Assembly: GCF_021347895.1 (NCBI RefSeq)
Contig: NC_067122.1
Coordinates: forward strand, 10,281,983 to 10,345,982
DNA length: 64,000 nucleotides
Reading direction: 5' to 3'
Source: Acanthochromis polyacanthus
Lineage: Eukaryota; Chordata; Actinopteri; Pomacentridae
Translations under genes and position numbers: made by a program
The notes under the pieces: model-generated
What the model saw: the letters and a program-made list of their open reading frames with translations, nothing else
The model's database searches: none
Told to the model about the DNA's origin: nothing
Shown here: piece after piece, positions 37,461 through 51,400 of the stretch
Numbering within the stretch: the first letter of the stretch is position 1
How the letters are laid out: every line of letters begins with the position of its first letter

Positions 37461-37478
37461 TCCTTCCTGCCTGCCTTC
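37341..37478. repeat. Compound (TTTC)n/(TC)n microsatellite
   Basis: About 130 bases almost entirely of pyrimidines: TTTC repeats, alternating blocks of TC and TTTC, then TC units and CCTT/CTGC units. Only isolated G bases interrupt it. The long open frames on both strands here (Ser/Leu/Phe repeats on plus, Arg/Glu repeats on minus) are artefacts of the repeat. Long mirror-like homopurine/homopyrimidine tracts can adopt triplex DNA. Confidence 0.97.
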
Positions 37479-40292
37479 TATGGACCTGGCTATGAAAATA
37501 GAAATTAAGTTCTTTTGTAGAAAATTTAGTTCTTTCTAAATTGTCTTTGTATTTGGGCACTCAAAATACAGTCTGTGCTGCCACTGGAAGAAAGCTCATG
37601 TACATGTATTATGGCAACATAATTAGTGCTCTTAATGGTAACTGCTGCAATTTTTTAAGCAAAAATCTCATTTTTGTATTTTGTACGTCTTTGTGCCTTT
37701 GGATTTTGGCTGGACAAAAATCAAATGTCAACTTGGTCTTGACATTTTGTGTAGACAAAGCAACTGATTCTGAAAATAAAATATTCTGCAGATTAATCTA
37801 AATATTTACGACTTGCAGGTCCACATTTTTAGTAGAGAATAAATGCAAACCTGTCTCTATGCACTTATGATCATGTTTATCCATAGACTGTACATTTCCA
37901 CAGCCTTGTGGAAACACCAGCATTGTGCAAACATACCATGAGTTGGAACATCAGTAAACAATTGTGAAAACAGACGAGTGGGGTTAGTAGGGGGCAGCTG
38001 ATCTCAAGTTCAGCACATAAACAAACAAACCCAGTGTGAAAACAGTCTAAGGAGCTATGGTTGGGCTGTTTGTGGTCAAGGCTTCTGCTGTGCCTCAGTG
38101 AATTGCAGTTGCCTGGCCTATAGCAATTATTTCAAGTTGCATTTGGCTTTATTGTGTCTGTAATCCAGCGTGTCTGCTAGGGTATGTTTCTCGTATAGTG
38201 GATGAATTGTGGAGGCACAACTGTATTTAAGATTGGCTGCTGAGCACAAATAAACCACCGTAAACTAAATCACCGTAACTGCCAGCGTAAACTGTGCATA
38301 AAAATGCTCAACTGAAATTGAAAATCCAAAGAAACAATGATGTGAGTAAAATGTTGTCGGCATACACAATGAATACAAAAATGTTCAGATTATCAACCAT
38401 AGCGTAGCTCCTGACTTTAATGTTCCACCCACAACTCTAAATCTAAAATAGGTAGAAATGCAACAAAATAGAATTACAATGTTTTCCAGCTGTGGTCCAT
38501 GAAAATACTGTCAGATCAGGTTTCATGTTCAGATTCGAGATATTAAAGCCATTGTGGATTTAAAGGCAGCAGACACTTGAGAAATATAGTATGTGTTCCT
38601 TCTGTGGTCCACCAAGATAAAATGCCTTCTTTTCTATTTGATTTTTTCTTTTGTATTTTTTGAAGTCATCGGATTCCACACAAATATTCAGAGTACAAAA
38701 GAGGACTGGAGCACACTGCCTATTTCACAGACTTCTATTGTGCACACTTTCAACTTTTTCACCTTTTATCAACTAACAATGTGCTACTGTGTGTTCAATA
38801 TGTGTCTTCATAAAATTAAGACAAAGAAGTGTAGAAATGTCAGTCTGTCCACACTGTAAAACACTGTTAGCTAAGCAGTGCGCTCCACCTCATTTTGTGT
38901 TCCTCATGCTGAAAAAAAGCATCTGTTTCAGCTGTATTTAGCTAGACAGTGTTCTAAGAAACCTGTCTTCAAAGAAATCTTATTTCAGTTTTTTTTTTTT
39001 TTTAAATATGGAACACAACTAACAGAATCATAATCAACAAACCAACAAATAGACAAAGAACATGTCTGGAATTGCATGTTCTGAAAAACTTTCAAGCTGT
39101 AGAGCTCTCAGTCATTGTACAGTTACATGACGGAGAACAAAGCTTTGTGAATTGAGCCACCGTTACAGCCGTCTCTCGAGGACACAGCAGACCTACATAT
39201 TCCAATCAAAATCTGTTCAAACCAAAACACAACTAATAGGAGGAAAATTGTCAGTAATTAAAATGTACATCAGAACTTCTTGTTGAAAATACACCACAGG
39301 CTGCTCTTCCATCTGTTAATTACGCTATGAGTGGCTTGTTAAGTGAGTGCCTTGGCAATATGCTCTTTTCAAATACATTTAGCTGATCAGCATAACTTCA
39401 ATCATGAGGTCTAGATTTGTGTTCGTTAAAGCCAGATTTGATACATTTCTTTAAATATGTTCCGTCTCACTGTGAAGTCTCTGTGTTTGTTAAAATATGT
39501 TCAGCACATAGCACTAAAAGTATGTTCCATTCACACAGTTTATTTTCCTGTTTACAGAACAAAAGCTACATTGCACAACAAAAGAAGCGTCTCCTCTTTT
39601 ATATTTGTTGCTGGTGGAAAAGAAAGAAAGAACCTGTTGTATGCACAGGACTGCAAAAAATCTCCTTTGTTTCCCTGCAGGTCAGTTTTGCATTGCTCAG
39701 TCCACTGTGCTTGGTTAAGTAATGTTCGCTGCATAAATATTCTACAATTGAATGTGTCAGAAAAAAGTGTCATATTTTCACTACGTCCTGAGGTTGGATT
39801 GTCTCCCTAATATTTAAATATTCATTATCTATTCTTTGAAACTCTAATCTCTGTGCTCCATCTTCATGCTCACTGAGACTTTAAAAATCCTCGTCCATCA
39901 TACTGTCAGTATCTTGCTGAGTCAAAGCTCCCAGTACAGCTTGTCATAGTCCTTGTTGTGTTCTCATTCCTGTGTCATGTCAGATAAAGATGACACTTCT
40001 AAATGTTTTGATGTGTAAATCAAACTTCCTATAGAAAAAATAAAAAAAATGTAACCTTCAACAAAAAAGTACTACAGCAGCTGCTCATTCACTAGACAAT
40101 ACCACAAGTGCACTGTAGCTTATGTAAGGACAACAACAATTCTTCTACTTTAAACAAGCTAAGAAAGTTAACATGCTGCAATATCAACAAACACGGTCAC
40201 TTTTTCTTCAGGTAATGAGTGATGTGTGGAATAGTAACATGCCATATTTGTTGATATTTCTATTCATGCAGATAATCAGTCTAGATTGGACA
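37479..40292. other. Non-coding unique sequence
   Basis: No gene or element end recognised. T-run near 38990-39003. Open frames are under 120 codons and resemble nothing known. Confidence 0.5.
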
Positions 40293-40294
40293 TA

Positions 40295-40598
40295 CAGTGC
40301 CTTGTGAAAGTATTCGGCCCCCTTGAACTTTTCAACCTTTCGCCACATTTCAGGCTTCAAACATAAAGATATAACATTTAAATTTTTTTGTCAAGAATCA
40401 ACAAGTGGGACACAATCGTGAAGTGGAATGAAATTTATTGGATATTTTATACTTTTTTAACAAATAAAAAACTGAAAAGTGTCCCACTTGTTGTTGATTC
40501 TTGACAAAAATTAAAATTTTATATCTTTATGTTTGAAGCCTGAAATGTGGCGAAAGGTTGAAAAGTTCAAGGGGGCCGAATACTTTCACAAGGCACTG
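40295..40598. mobile_element. Palindromic Tc1/mariner MITE
   Basis: A 304-bp element bounded by TA (40293-40294 and 40599-40600). The left arm (40295-40412, CAGTGCCTTGTGAAAGTATTC...) and right arm (40479-40598) are near-perfect inverted copies of almost 120 bp, separated by only about 66 bp of AT-rich spacer, so nearly the whole element folds into one hairpin. CAGTGCCTTG...TATTCGGCCC termini are common in teleost genomes. There is no coding capacity; mobilisation would need a transposase encoded elsewhere. Confidence 0.95.
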
Positions 40599-40600
40599 TA

Positions 40601-43600
40601 TTTAAAACGGTCTCCTGCTCGTCTTCAAAGGATACAGTAGATACCAGCTCTGAGGACTCTCTAGAGATAATTTAGAATGAGCTTCCCAAATCAGTGATCA
40701 GGCCAGCAGTAGGAAATGATTGTTTATATTGAGCACCTCTTGTGTGTGGGTCAGTGCTAATCGTGTTAATAGTTAAAAATTTGTCGTACTTTGCTGGAAA
40801 AAAAAAAACTATAATAAACCTCTTCTTGTCACTCTTGTTTCACTCACTCTGACTTGCAAATCGTGGACAAATCCATCTGAATTGTGAAGTGCAATGTTGT
40901 TGTTATTGTGTTTTTAGGGATCAGAATAGTGTGGCCCTTTGCTTTTAAGACCTGCCATCTGAAAATCAGCTCAAATGAATGTGCTTAGGTTACACAACTG
41001 TTCATTCTAACATTGAAACTGAAGCCAATTGTCTGTTCTCCGATGAACAACGCCACCACAATGAATACTGATTGCAATGATTCACCCACAAAATTAGTTG
41101 TGCTTTTCTTCTTGCAGGGGACCTGCTTCCAGCAACAAAAGCATGTTTGTGCACTTTCATCTGGCCATCCCTAGCTAAAGTGGTGTCGCCCACACATTCC
41201 CCTCTCCACTGAAAAAGGATTTGATCACTGCTGCCAAGCGGAGTCAACACATGAGTGTGGAAATGTATTGCAAGGAGTGTGAGAGATCCGTGTGCAGGCT
41301 GAGCCCGCTGTGATGTCTTTATCAGGCCTATGCAAATAGAGGCACTGGCACATTCCAGCATTGAGGGGAATATACCGAGGCAGTTTTATGATGCAATATA
41401 AGAATTTCAAACCAAAATGATTTGCTGACTTATGACATACTGTAAACACAGTGTAAAGATTTTTTTTTCATTGTACTCGATGTGTTCGTTCAGTTCCTGT
41501 TTCTTACTGAATGTCAGCCAAAGTCAAACATGCTACAATGCAGTTTCCATCTGCCAGATAATGAGCTGTTGTTTTCTCTATCAGTTGTTCACCTACAATG
41601 ATAATAGAAATCTCATTGGAATGCTCGTGATTTGAAAAACATACAGTGTAGTCGGTGGAAATGGCACGGCGCTTTGACAACCAATCAGGAGGAATCTGAC
41701 AACTGATATGACACAACATATTGTGTGCTCAAATGTATTTTCTCTCTTTCTACCCAAAGTCAACTGTAGATCAGTCAGTTCAGTGAGACTTTATTTTTCC
41801 TCTCCTCTCCTCTCCTCTTCCTTAAGGCTTTTTTTCTTTTCAGGAACTCTAGCACTTTATTTATTTATTTTGGTTTAAAGCAGATGAGAATAGCACCTTT
41901 CTGAGAAGGCTCTATCTTTATTTTGGTGTATTTAAATAATTAAATGAGGTGAAAAAAAAGAAAGGAAAAAGAAAATAGAAAATAATGATCATTGTGAAAA
42001 TTTAACTATGTCTTTACACCTTCGATGTGGCTTTTCACACAACTCCCACAATCCTACTTATATAGTCAGAGGGAACTGTTATGTACATCATCTTGTCAAA
42101 AGCACATTGGCACCATCATCTGTTTAAAAGTTTTCTTTTCTTTTTTTGGACTCCTATCTGACTTTTGAGTCTATATTTTGCTGTCAGGGACCACAAGATG
42201 CATCAAATCAAACCCCAGACAGATCCCCCCCGCCCTTCACAGGAAGCACACTGTCATTCATGTTTGTGTGACTTCCCCATAGGAAGCATCGCATAGACAG
42301 CAGTCTGTAGACCTTCAACCCTAATTACACACAGCATCTATGCTCATGACAAACCACTACTTGCTGAGATGACATGCTTGTGTTGTCATTGTGAAAACAT
42401 AGTGTCATCCAAATATATGTTATTTGAATGCAATATATATGTATAAAATCTATCTATAGGAACGCAGTGGTGCATATATTGAAAATAGTTTTGCCTTTCC
42501 AACCTTTCCAAGTGAAAAATGAGGTAGTTAGAAAAAATGAATAAAATCAGTAATAGCTCTTAATCTCAGTCTAAACTCCAATCCCAGTAATAGAATTGAA
42601 TTTTTTATTTTTATATGTACATTTCTGCTGTCTAATATAGGCATCGGAAATAAGTCTGCAGGAAATTACTAATTTAATTATAATTAAAGTGTCATGCACT
42701 GTCTTTTTCTTTTTGTAAGGATTGCTGATGTTTCCTATATACTCACATTATTGCCATTGTCTTTTTACCAGTGGTTTTGTACACACACACATCTTTCATT
42801 ACTGACATAAATCTACTCAAATTAAAGCTAGGATTTCACACATCTAGCATCTGTTTTTTTCTAATTGGATTTGTTGAATCACAGAGTCTGAAGAACTCCC
42901 TGTCATAACTAGCCAGTCTATTATGGCTCCATCATTCACATGTTTGTTGTATTATGTTTCAGAGGCAATAGGAAGTTCATTTAGTAGCTTTTTGTCCTTT
43001 GTTCTCTCTCTCTCTCTGTATCCCCCTTAGTCTTCATCTATCTTGTGCACACATGCATGTAGTATGACGTGTAGTGTGATCACGTAATGAGCAAGGGCTC
43101 TTTAGTGCATCTGGGGCAGCGTGTGTACAACATTTGTAAATAGACAGATTTAATCTGTTGCCTGCTGGAGATTAATGGCAACCAGTTCAGCTAACCAAAT
43201 CTAATTGTCATTTAGATAATTAGACTTGGATTCAGTTACAAAAGACCTTCAGACTGCTGAAACCAGCCTCCATCTACTGTGAGCAACTGTACCCACCCAA
43301 GGTTGTGACTTCAAGCACTGTGAAATAGTGGGATGTAGAGTCAGATCAGGTGTGTTGATGCCCTGTTATCTGCCTAACAATTAAAAAACATTTTGTGAAT
43401 ATGATGAAAAATATTCATTGCCTTGATGAAATTTTAGTGGAATTTTTGGCCTGCCAAAGCCTTACTGGTTTCCATCATAACTCAAGAAATTACATATGAC
43501 AGTCTGGTGTAGCAAGTGTATTTCTTTTGTTTGTGTAAACAGTATATGATGTAATGGTATTATCAATGTAGCTACATACTTGATATTGATTCACATCCCA

Positions 43601-46600
43601 TTTATGTCTCAGTAATTAAAATCATTAATGAAGTTTTTAAGCTGCAACAGTTATAGGTTGTACATAGTAAAAATACTGCTTTTAGAAAGAGTATCCTCGC
43701 ATAAAACTTTAGAGATGCTCAGGGATCAATTAGCCAAGTAAACCTGCTACAGCCTTGATAAAATGGATTCAGTCATTTGCATCAGTCATTATGCTTTTGG
43801 CATTGTTATTTAGGGATTAGCTTTCTTTTTAAGTGCAGTTCAATATGCTGCTTATAGCATGCTTTATCAAGTGAATCAATAGGCAGAGACCCTTGGGATG
43901 ACTATTCAGGCTTTTCTTGACGTGGTTGTACAGCATTAACAAGCGTCAACAAGAAACTGCAATTCTCATTTGACGAGTAGGACGAATAGTGATAAATGGC
44001 TATAGCTTGTCCCACCATAGGGTTTGATAATTAGGATAATTACGGACTGTAGGTTTTGCAGTCTCTGAAAATAACTGAAAATTGGAGTTGTACCATTAGT
44101 CTTGAAGCAGTAGTTCAACAAAAGAAAAAACAGAAGCTCGCAAAAAGGTTTTAAATGCGGGGCCTTGTGTGGGACCATGAGGTCATGTGCTGCTCATCTG
44201 ATGTGCTTTCTTAATTACCCTTATTGAATTCATTATTTATTTGCTCTGTTGAACCTACTTAACCTTGCTGCCCTTCAGCAAAAATGATTTAGAAGGCAAT
44301 GGGGAGTCAGCAGAGACCTCTACCTGTGGGAGGACGGCCAAGTTCACTTCACCTTTCTGAAAAGTCATCAAGTAAAATTAATCAAATTTCGAGATATGAA
44401 CTAGAAGATATAAGTCATGTTATATTATCATCATGACCAAAGTGCTTTATGTCATTCAGTGGACAGCTTAACAATTCAAATATTTGCTCAAGGTGAAATT
44501 TAAATAAAATAATAGGATCTGCATTTCCAATTTATTTAACTGATTTGATACAGTATGCAGGATACCAAATGACAGTCGTGTCATCATGTCCCCGTTAAGG
44601 TCCTGATCTGACATTTCTATCATGCAGTATGATGGTATGCATCAACACAACTCATCATAGAATTCATACATGGAAGACAAGTAACACGGTTTTGCCGAAA
44701 TCCCATTAAAATTTGATGAATAGAAAAATCAATCCTTCAACAGCATTAATCATATTTGTAAATCATCGCCCAGAAACATTCACTTGTCCAAGACCACAAT
44801 CTGGAAAATAATATATGTCAAACCTGACGGGGTAGAAATGTCCTCGGTAACATATTATGAGATGAACTTGTTCCCTAACCCCTTTAGATGGGAGTTTTAA
44901 CTCTCTTCATAATAGTATGTCACCAAGTCTAGAGATTGCAGACTGACATTGAGTTGCCAAAAAGAGGGGAAAAAATGTCCAAATACATTGAAATGAGTTA
45001 TAAACCCTGAACATGGAACACCTATCAGCTCCACTCCATTGGGCAAATGTGTCTGTTTACTCCAAGTCCTTGAAGGGCTGTGCTTTTGAGTTTGCCAGCA
45101 ACTGGGACGCATCTCATGGTCACATTTGCCTTCCGTTGCCATGGTATTGTGGGCAGAATTCACTAGATAGTAATGATCATTTCTGCACACCTTTAGCATC
45201 CAACTCACTCTTGGCAAAATGCATTGAGACAGAGAGAGAGAAACAGCATGCACCAATTTGTGTGTCTGTCTGTCTCCAGAATTGAAGGAGGCATTACCCA
45301 ACAGTTCTGTGATTTTTGTGGGGGGAAAAGGACAAAAAAAATCATAATTTAACAGTTCCCGATAGCCACAGGCCTGTCACAGTGAGATTATTTATTTATT
45401 ATGTTGGTCCTGCTCCTTCACAGATGCTTTGTGAATGATTCATGAGTTAATTCATACAGTAAATAACAAAAGGTGAAACATTCCATCCATACATTGGGAA
45501 CTGAGCCAAATATTGTACCACCCCTGTCGCTAACCTCTGCATGGCATATTTTGTTCAGAAAGGATTTTGAAGCTTTTGAATATGACATCATTTAGCTTTA
45601 GATGTCGAAGTTTTTGAAAGTTATTTCATTTTCTGTGTGCATCATACATTTAAATGACAATCATAATGAAGAACTAGCCAGTGAAAACTATCCGTTTTAA
45701 TTGTGTGCTCAGGACTTTGAAGGAGTTTCACTTCTTCCACTTCTCATTAGTACAGACTGTCATTCTGAGGCAAATCAGTGGGGTTTACCGTGAAAGACGA
45801 GAAAATGTATTCAGATCAAACTGAATTATGAAGGAGCCCTGGAAAATTGGGGTCAGTGATGGATCCCTTTGATTTCTTTTTTTTTTTTTCTAGCAGCTGT
45901 ATGTCCACATAACTGAGGTCAGATTTGAAATCCAAATGAAATGAATGTAGTGCAGCACAAAACATTTTGTCCATTTTCGGGCAAAACACTCTTCCTGATT
46001 CAGGTTTTTGTGTAAATTTAAGGAATTAGTTTTCTCAAGTTTACTGTGTTACCATCTAAAGGAGACGCTAAGCAGGTGTATTACTAGCCAATGCTGTTCC
46101 ATAGGAATGTGAACATTTTTAACTACTGTTTACTACCTAAAACAAATGTGCTACATATATTTGTCTTTGAACATTTGAATCGCATACAATTGCTCTGATT
46201 CTTGTCTGTTTACACTGATATTCCACATGTGGAAAATGAAAGTGAAAGGGTCATTTTACAAATCAAATTAAAGAGATTACATCTTTATATGAGCAGACAT
46301 GTTGGTCATTTCCCAATGAAGCACATTCAACAGCATCCCAGCTCAAATATTGGAATTAACAAGTGTTTAGTACTACTCTGCATCACTATGCTTCGCTTGG
46401 TTGCGGTAAACGTATCTGCTGTGATGATTTTAGTTTTAGCTGTCATTCTGAGGTATTTCAACTCAACATAGTACAATTTGTTCCCAGAAAGTCAATTTGT
46501 TTAACCAGTGATTAGATAAGAAAGTTTATGCTGCCCTGATAGAATTCACCCCATTTTTGAAAATACAGAAAAGAGTAATTTTAAAAGCCTTGTTATATCA

Positions 46601-48289
46601 GTCATTACTCCAGCACCAGACGGGTAGTAGATCTTAGCACTGATGTAAGATCAAATTGTTTGCATTTGTTAAAAATGAAAATAACTGTAATTGTTTATCT
46701 GGCATTTCCAAAGTCAAAATTATGCATCTGGAGAACTGTAATTGAGTTAAACCACTTTTGAGCTTATTATTTAAACAGAGACAGTTTCAGCAAAGGTTTT
46801 TTTTTCTTTCTTTCTAGCACTTTTTAAAAGCTACCTCATGTGGTGCCAGTAGGAGGTCTGGAACAATCGGGGCTTATGACCTCACTTCAAAGAAAAACAA
46901 GCAGCAATCACATCTATAACAACTCTTTTGGCATCCTAGAGTGTCAAATAACACTATTCGTCATCTCCCTCTTCATCACATTGGAGGTTGTGGATATGTA
47001 CATAACCACTTTGGCCTCCACCCTGCACACCAATTCCTCAGAGTGAGCCCTTTAACAAAAGAAGCAAGAAAAAAGAGTCCATAATGGTTTCCACTTCTAC
47101 AGCCAATTAACTGGGAGGAATTGTGTCACTATTCATTTGTAATCATTATGCGTATTTGCATGAGTAATGAGAGAGAAATACAACAGGTGAGACACTCCCT
47201 CACTGTTGCAGATGATAAAGTTGCAGCTCGACATCTCTGATTACAAACCATTAAATAGAAATGGAGGCAGTATGCAGTCAATCGCATCCATCATTACAGG
47301 AGAGCTTGAATTCCCTCTGCAGGCAGAAGAGAACAAGGGATACCGGGGCTCTTATAACAAAACATATAATGTGAACATTCATGTAATTTACAAGTAGTAG
47401 GTTTTACTTAAACAGGTATCTGCTTTAAAGATCTTAATCCTTTGCAATATTTTTTACATGCAGTACTACTGTGCTGGATGTGCTGCAGTAGAGCAGTTTA
47501 ATAAGCAATGTTATTTGAACTCGGAAGAAAGCCTCAAGACATAAAGATGAGACAAGTATGGAAAGATTCATGGGGGAAAACTGCACATTCTTCCCTCTTC
47601 TTCAGATATGAAAAGGTTCACGGATTTTGAACTTATCCTTGAATGGACAGATGAAAACATGTTTGTGTGCAGTTTGTGGGGCTGTGAGGTTCCTCAGATG
47701 GAAAGGTCCATCAATCAAATACCATGTACGACTTTTGTTTTGCACCATTCTCAGCACTCTGAAGCCATTTTCCAGCCAACGCTCAGAACAGAGTTGGCAG
47801 CTTATGTTTTCCCGACCACTAAATGGATCACTTTATGTTAATTCAGGTGAAAACATTTAATGTCTGCTGCTTAATTTCAACAGAATCGTATCCAGGTGTT
47901 AGTGCCCAGAGATGCACTGGCACATGCTTCAGCAGCAGACGTCTCACGCCCCATTCAAAGGCTTTTACAAGCCACACCAGCCCTACCGAGATATGTGCTA
48001 ATGTGTACACATCTTTGTTTGCCCTGCACAATAGCTATTGTGATGGCAAAACCATGCAATACTGCCAATGTATGTGTGTGTTATTCCAGATACTATACTG
48101 TCATCAAATATTCATTCAAATCTGTGCTGAGAAAAGCCACCAGTTGTGCTGCCCTATTTAACTGTACTCATGATTACTTTTGAATCCTTAAAAAAAGAAC
48201 TACTTTGCTCGAGGGGTCTTGGACACTTTTCCTGTGCGTTGGCACGAGAGATAATTGAATAACCTGTAAGTGTCAAATATTTTTGATTA
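40601..48289. other. Non-coding unique sequence with candidate conserved blocks
   Basis: No host gene recognised. 41095-41370 and 45010-45290 are compositionally balanced, complex blocks that could be conserved elements. A (CTCCT)n-like tract lies at 41797-41818. The cluster of homeodomain-type sites at 43080-43260 is listed separately. Open frames up to 134 codons (44897-45301, minus) show no known domain. Confidence 0.5.
43080..43260. promoter_or_regulatory. Candidate developmental enhancer
   Basis: Within 180 bp there are an inverted ACAGATT-T-AATCTGT (43144-43158), GATTAATGG, CTAATTGTCATTTAG and ATAATTAGACTTGG, that is several GATTA and TAATTG/TAATTA homeodomain cores set in sequence that is otherwise not simple AT repeat. 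This is the texture of vertebrate conserved non-coding elements. Conservation cannot be judged from one sequence. Confidence 0.25.
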
Positions 48290-48445
48290 ATCACGCAGGG
48301 ACAGCAGGAAGGGCTGGGCACTTAACAGAACCATCTTCTGATGGGAATGTCACAGGTTTGATCCAAAATGTAGCCATCGCTTGTCAAATGCCCTTGAGTA
48401 AAAGAATGAATCATGACTGGTTCCAGTAGTGCTGTTTCTGGGAGC
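48290..48445 (+). mobile_element. Possible degenerate tRNA-derived SINE
   Basis: The segment contains GGGCACTTAACAGAACC, a weakened B-box-like GGTTTGATCC (48356-48365), CGCTTGTCAAATGCCCTTGAG and CATGACTGGTTCCAGTAG. These align by eye, with many changes, to a fish SINE body that reads CTTGTCGAAGTGCCCTTGAGCAAGACACTGAACC. No tail or target duplication is recognisable. An old, decayed copy is the best explanation; chance similarity is possible. Confidence 0.4.
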
Positions 48446-51400
48446 CTGCATGTTTAACTCATGTAACGAAAAGCTTACATTTGTGTCTTGAAGGGGAGAA
48501 TGAAATTTTAATTACCCTGCTTTGTTTTGTGATTGAAGTGTGCCAAAGTGCCTTTGAAAACAAACAAAAAGAAAACATTGCTTTTTCTGTCCGTGAACTG
48601 CAATATATGGCACCATTGTAAACAAGAGAAAAACCTAGCAGTGTATTCCTTAAGGTCATACATTTGGAAGTACGTTGGGGTTACAGTATGCTTGCAAAAC
48701 ATTTAATACATACAAATGTAAATACATGCCTGCATGAAACGTCAAAGTGATAGGTGAAAGAAGGAATGGGTTTTAAAATGTGTGACTGAAGCAATGATTC
48801 AAGGTTACACACAATTTTCAGTGAATGAATAATCAATGTGCTCTCTTCATTCAAAGCCGTATGTATGCATGTGTCATGAATGTGGAAATGGCATTATGCA
48901 ATATATCTCATATTTTTCTTTCCATGCGCTTCTGTCTCAGGTCAGAGGTCCAACAAAGACATCTTTGTCAAATGCCTCTGCTGGTTCACACAGTAATGAG
49001 AGATTTGACACTGCATTCCTGGAGGTGTGTTGTGTGATTACTTTGTCTCTGTGCTCATATTTGAATATCAATCATTGTTGTACTAAGATTAATGCATTTT
49101 TAGTTTGACAGCACTCCGACACACTATGTGTTTCTTATATCAGCCTCACGCATAAAACTGAAGCTTGGAAAACAAAATAATGAGAATACGCCGTTTTCTA
49201 TTATTGATTTCTTTCACTGTGCTTTCTTTTCTTCTTCTTTTCAACACTTTATAGTAATCGACATAGGCATCAGTCTGTGTGCTTATAAAAGTCAAGTTAC
49301 TGTCTCACATTTGTTGACATTAACAGGACCAGTAAAATTATAATTTAGGCAGAATACGGGGGGAAAGGCAGTTTCTGCAATGATCTATATGTGCTTCCTG
49401 TTCATTTATTCATCATGATGAGCTTCTTGGATAGAAAAAAAAGATTTAGACCCTGGCTTTTAACTTTAGTCATCTGTTTTGAGAAATAAGCTTCAGTCTC
49501 CTAAATGATTGACTGAGAAAATAATAAGAACAAATTTGTGGCATTACTTTCAACATACATTTTTTTGTGACTAAAGCCCCTGGGTCTTGGTGGATATATT
49601 GTAAGCACTTTTAAAATGTCAGTGTTTTAAGTATGTCCTCATCAGAGACAAATGAACTGATACTTTGCATATTAACACAGAAATAAGCTTGACGGATTGA
49701 TAAGCACATCTCTATGTACCCTTGTAAAGTGCCTGCCTCCAACCTGCCATCTGCTGGGAAAATGAAATGAGAGTTAAAAGGCATGTGACCATATATTCTG
49801 TGGAAAGAAAAAAAAAAGAAGAGAAATCAGTCTATATAAAAGGGTCCTCAGAGCAGCATGTGGCCTGTGGAAAGAAACGACTAGATAGAAAGGAGAGGAA
49901 ACATGGGAAGCAGCAGGGTTATTTTTATTCTGGTGAACAAATGTCAGCTGTGAACTTGATGAAAACCATATATTTAAATCATAAATGAGGGGGAGGATTT
50001 ATCTCTGGGGAACAAATTGCCTTTTTTTAATTTGCAGGATGTTATGAAATAAAGGTTGAAAGAGCGAGTTTTTGTACAAATGTATGATTTTTCCCAGCAT
50101 CGACAACACCTGTATCAAGACCTTTTTTTCTTGGTGGAGAATCAATAAAAGGGGAGTGGAGAGGCAGTCTTTTCTCAGGTACCCTTGTCTCCTATCATGT
50201 CTTTCTTCCACGCTGTTGGAGACTACAGAAGGTGCGACCCAATGGAGCTACATCCAGGGGCTCAGATTCAAGAAGCTGGGAGCGGGGTCTGCTAATCTTA
50301 GCCATGCAGGCTCTGAATACACAGAGGGAAAGAGAGATGACTATATCCAAACCATAAAGAGACAAAGAAGGCATGAGACAGAGAACATTAGTTGCCAGGC
50401 ATATTTCTTTTCCTCAGTGATTTCAGTAGATACCAAATTAGTGCTAATAGATGCATTTATTAATTGTTACAATACATTTTTATTGCCTCATTTATTGTGC
50501 TGTAATCCAATATGCTGTAGTGAATTAAAACATGCTGCATCTTACTTTGTAATTTCAAATAACCTATGTAACTTTGCATTATAATGTGACATATTCTGTT
50601 ATGCACAAAAGCAAAACAGCGATTTATGATCTGTTTTCCATCTGCAAAAACATCTGCAGTGTATTCTGAATCCTAAGACCGTGATTCAACTGTCTGTAAT
50701 GAAATATTTATAGGGCGGTCATGCATACTCCTCAAATTATGGATAATGTAGTCCTTCTGTGGTCAAGGCAGAGAGTAAATAAATGTAAATAGCTGCAATA
50801 TGAGATTTGCAATTCATATTCTTTCAATTTTGAATCATGTGTGAGTTATTTTTCATTTTTATGTGTGACTTTTATTAACGGACGTTGATACAAACAGCCA
50901 ATTGGAGTTTACAGATTTCACCTGCATTGCAGTCTTATGACAAGACAGGATTTACTTATGAGCAGTAGGGAAATGGTTTCATTCAGAGACTCTCCAAACA
51001 AATTACAGAAGATGTGTTGCACATTTTTTTAAGATAAAGATATATAGCTGGCATTATTACAATAACATGCAACATCCTTGATCACCAATATCACGACAAA
51101 GCCAGTGCATGAAACTTAAAGATAAAACTATAACAAGATGCCTGACAGCAGCTATAAAGGCACACTCGTGTCACAAGAATGCTCATCAAGAACAGTTTAA
51201 AAAAAAAAAAAAACACAAGTAAGGAAAGGAAGCAGTTTTTGTTCTAACAAAATCGTTTAATCGTTTAGAGTGATCTGTAGCTGAGGTGGAAGTCAACAAA
51301 ATGAGATGTGACTCATGAAGAAAGGGAGGGTGAGAACATAAAGCATCCTGCTCTAACCCCTTTTTCTAAAAAAAAAAAAAAAAAAGAAAGAGAGAGAGAC

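Noticed and set aside
37309..37560. Frames encoding Ser/Leu/Phe or Arg/Glu repeats
   Set aside because: Translation of the (TTTC)n/(TC)n microsatellite, not protein-coding genes.
50072..50584. Plus-strand open frame of 170 codons
   Set aside because: Low-complexity AT-rich 3' half, no recognisable domain; best treated as chance.
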